DNA of 64,000 bases from Bacteroidia bacterium. GTDB taxonomy: Bacteria; Bacteroidota; Bacteroidia; B-17B0; Aurantibacillaceae. Of this stretch, positions 62,806-64,000 are shown piece after piece. The notes under the pieces are model-generated. The model did not search any database. It saw nothing but the letters and a program-made list of their open reading frames with translations, and was not told the origin of the DNA. The stretch lies in NCBI GenBank assembly GCA_022842625.1, contig JALHPG010000004.1:1-64000 (forward strand), read 5' to 3'. The position numbers and the translations under genes are program-made. How positions within the stretch are numbered: the stretch's first letter is position 1; every line of letters begins with the position of its first letter.

Positions 62806-64000
62806 TTATTTCATAATTACCAGCTCATCAATAATGTTTTTTGCGCCACCTAATTTGTCTATTACAAATAATACAAATCTAACGTCAACACAAATGGTGC
62901 GGTTTAAATTTTTATCAAAAGCAATTTTGTGGCTCAACGCCTCATAGTTACCATCAAATGCCAAACCAATCAGTTCCCCTTTGGCATTTATAACCGGAGA
63001 GCCGGAGTTGCCACCTGTAATGTCGTCTGTAGTAATAAAAGAAACTACAATATCGTTAGTAGCTTTATCTATGTATTGGCCGTAATCTTTATTTTTAATT
63101 AGCTCAATCAATTTATCCGGCGCATCAAATTCATAATCTCCCGGCTTATATTTTTCCATTACACCTTTTAAGGTACAAACGTAATTATAGTTAACGCCGT
63201 CTTTTGGTGAGTATGATTTTACATTACCATAAGAAACGCGCATTGTTTGATTAGCATCAGGGTAAAACTCCTGACCTTTTTTCATTTCTAAAACACCTTT
63301 TAAATATTTTTTATTTAAACTGTAAGTAGTACCGGTAAATTCTGTAAAATATTTTCCGTAATTAGTATTAAAATTATCTAAAAACTGAATTGCTGTTTTA
63401 TATGCAAGATCTTTGTGAAGGGTTGCTGTATCAGGCTTTGCAATAAAGGCATCCCACTTATCTTTATTAAGCATCATGGTGTTTTCAAATACTTGTTTAG
63501 CGAATTTTTCGTAGGTTTCATCTTTGTCTAATGATCCATATCCATTTTTAAGCATGGTATAAAAATTTTCAGGTCTTTGACTTGCATCAATATCTGTGTA
63601 AAATAGTTTAGTTACAATAGCTAAAATATTTCTATCAGAAACTATGTTTTCGCCTTTTATAAATCTGTCTTGCGAAGCTTTTAAGCCGGCAACAATTTTT
63701 GTTACATTTTCAGGTCTTACAGGCGATTCGGATAACGCCGCATCCAGTGCTTTTAAACTTCCTGCAAAGGCCAACAATGGCGAGCCCATAATTCCTTCTG
63801 TAATATATACTCTGTGTTTTGCATATGGTCTCCAGTTATCGTATGCGCTTTTTATATTTACAAATAAATTATCATACTCGGGTTTACCTTTAGCCCATGC
63901 TTCAAAAGCAGCTTCATCTTTTTGTTTTTGACCAATTACGTTATACTTAACTAATTGTTTTGTTTCGCCATCAAAAAACTTCCAATAGTTTGCTACCTGT
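62806..64000 (-). CDS. S46 family dipeptidyl-peptidase (partial, C-terminal part)
   Basis: The reading frame stays open from the stop at 62806 to the end of the window (about 397 codons), so the start lies outside. NYWKFFDGETKQLVKYNVIG and the final ITGGNSGSPVINAKGELIGLAFDGN, with the catalytic Ser in GNSGSP, identify an S46 peptidase of the DPP7/DPP11 type. These periplasmic enzymes release dipeptides from short peptides. Eighteen residues after the catalytic Ser is a Gly (FDGN), the DPP7-like state, rather than the Arg that gives DPP11 its acidic-residue preference. Confidence 0.92.
   Translation of the reverse strand, partial: QVANYWKFFDGETKQLVKYNVIGQKQKDEAAFEAWAKGKPEYDNLFVNIKSAYDNWRPYAKHRVYITEGIMGSPLLAFAGSLKALDAALSESPVRPENVTKIVAGLKASQDRFIKGENIVSDRNILAIVTKLFYTDIDASQRPENFYTMLKNGYGSLDKDETYEKFAKQVFENTMMLNKDKWDAFIAKPDTATLHKDLAYKTAIQFLDNFNTNYGKYFTEFTGTTYSLNKKYLKGVLEMKKGQEFYPDANQTMRVSYGNVKSYSPKDGVNYNYVCTLKGVMEKYKPGDYEFDAPDKLIELIKNKDYGQYIDKATNDIVVSFITTDDITGGNSGSPVINAKGELIGLAFDGNYEALSHKIAFDKNLNRTICVDVRFVLFVIDKLGGAKNIIDELVIMK

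Overview
The window reads as an AT-rich chromosomal segment of a member of the Bacteroidota, of Flavobacteriales, Sphingobacteriales or Cytophagales type; the genus cannot be fixed from sequence alone. The indications are a T9SS-type C-terminal sorting domain on a secreted protein, a PorE-like TPR/PD40/OmpA protein, DUF4292, DUF6089 and DUF5522 proteins, a cytochrome b558-type succinate dehydrogenase, BshB1 of bacillithiol synthesis, an S46 dipeptidyl-peptidase, signal peptides ending in FSQ or AQ, and promoters matching the Bacteroidetes -33 TTG / -7 TAnnTTTG pattern. I see no tRNA, rRNA, CRISPR array, insertion sequence or prophage. About 54 genes are packed tightly; no gene-free stretch exceeds 300 bp. 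The longest are 35599-35862, which holds two divergent promoters, and 20209-20467, where I recognise nothing.

Layout. 1-3695 (minus): nucleotidyltransferase, TPR lipoprotein, DUF4292 lipoprotein and the start of a secreted protein (perhaps an M23/EnvC-type factor), chained by short overlaps. 3734-6452: a 2H phosphoesterase and a TPR/SpoIIE phosphatase whose signal peptide lies upstream of its first ATG. 6570-10155: a complete sdhCAB unit with promoter and terminator. 10172-12977: two outer-membrane barrels and murI, followed by a REP-like palindromic element. 13115-19284: PorE-like protein, TPR protein and an exported TPR-CHAT protein. 19411-25152: TSUP permease, acetyltransferase, TonB receptor, dprA and a thioredoxin-like protein. 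25390-28920: acs, an OmpA lipoprotein and mscL. 28929-31757: a phosphate module, with a phosphate-selective-type porin and a Pit transporter, each preceded by TTAACA-N5-TTAACA repeats like the PhoP boxes of Bacillus.

31779-41910: TPM protein, a redoxin-DUF5522-hutU unit, a Cys-rich T9SS cargo, an AsmA-like protein, an orphan histidine kinase and a methyltransferase. 42044-44245: RelA/SpoT. 44242-52157 (minus): a surface-polysaccharide unit headed by murB (polymerase, two glycosyltransferases, epimerase, asnB-type amidotransferase, WcaF-like acetyltransferase). 52226-56108 (plus): glycosyltransferase, acyltransferase 3, lpxD, bshB1. 56100-58565 (minus): hydrolase, LD-carboxypeptidase, and a NUMOD4/HNH/HTH protein with a lysine-rich tail. 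58688-64000: metG, two secreted unknowns and the 3' part of an S46 peptidase gene.

The most interesting signals are the two Pho-box-like repeats on the phosphate module, the HNH protein with a histone-H1-like tail, the exported CHAT protein, the phosphatase with a probable non-canonical ATT start, the REP-like element after murI, and frequent TTG starts with recurring 8-nt stop/start overlaps. I did not find a clear-cut new multi-gene defence or mobile system.
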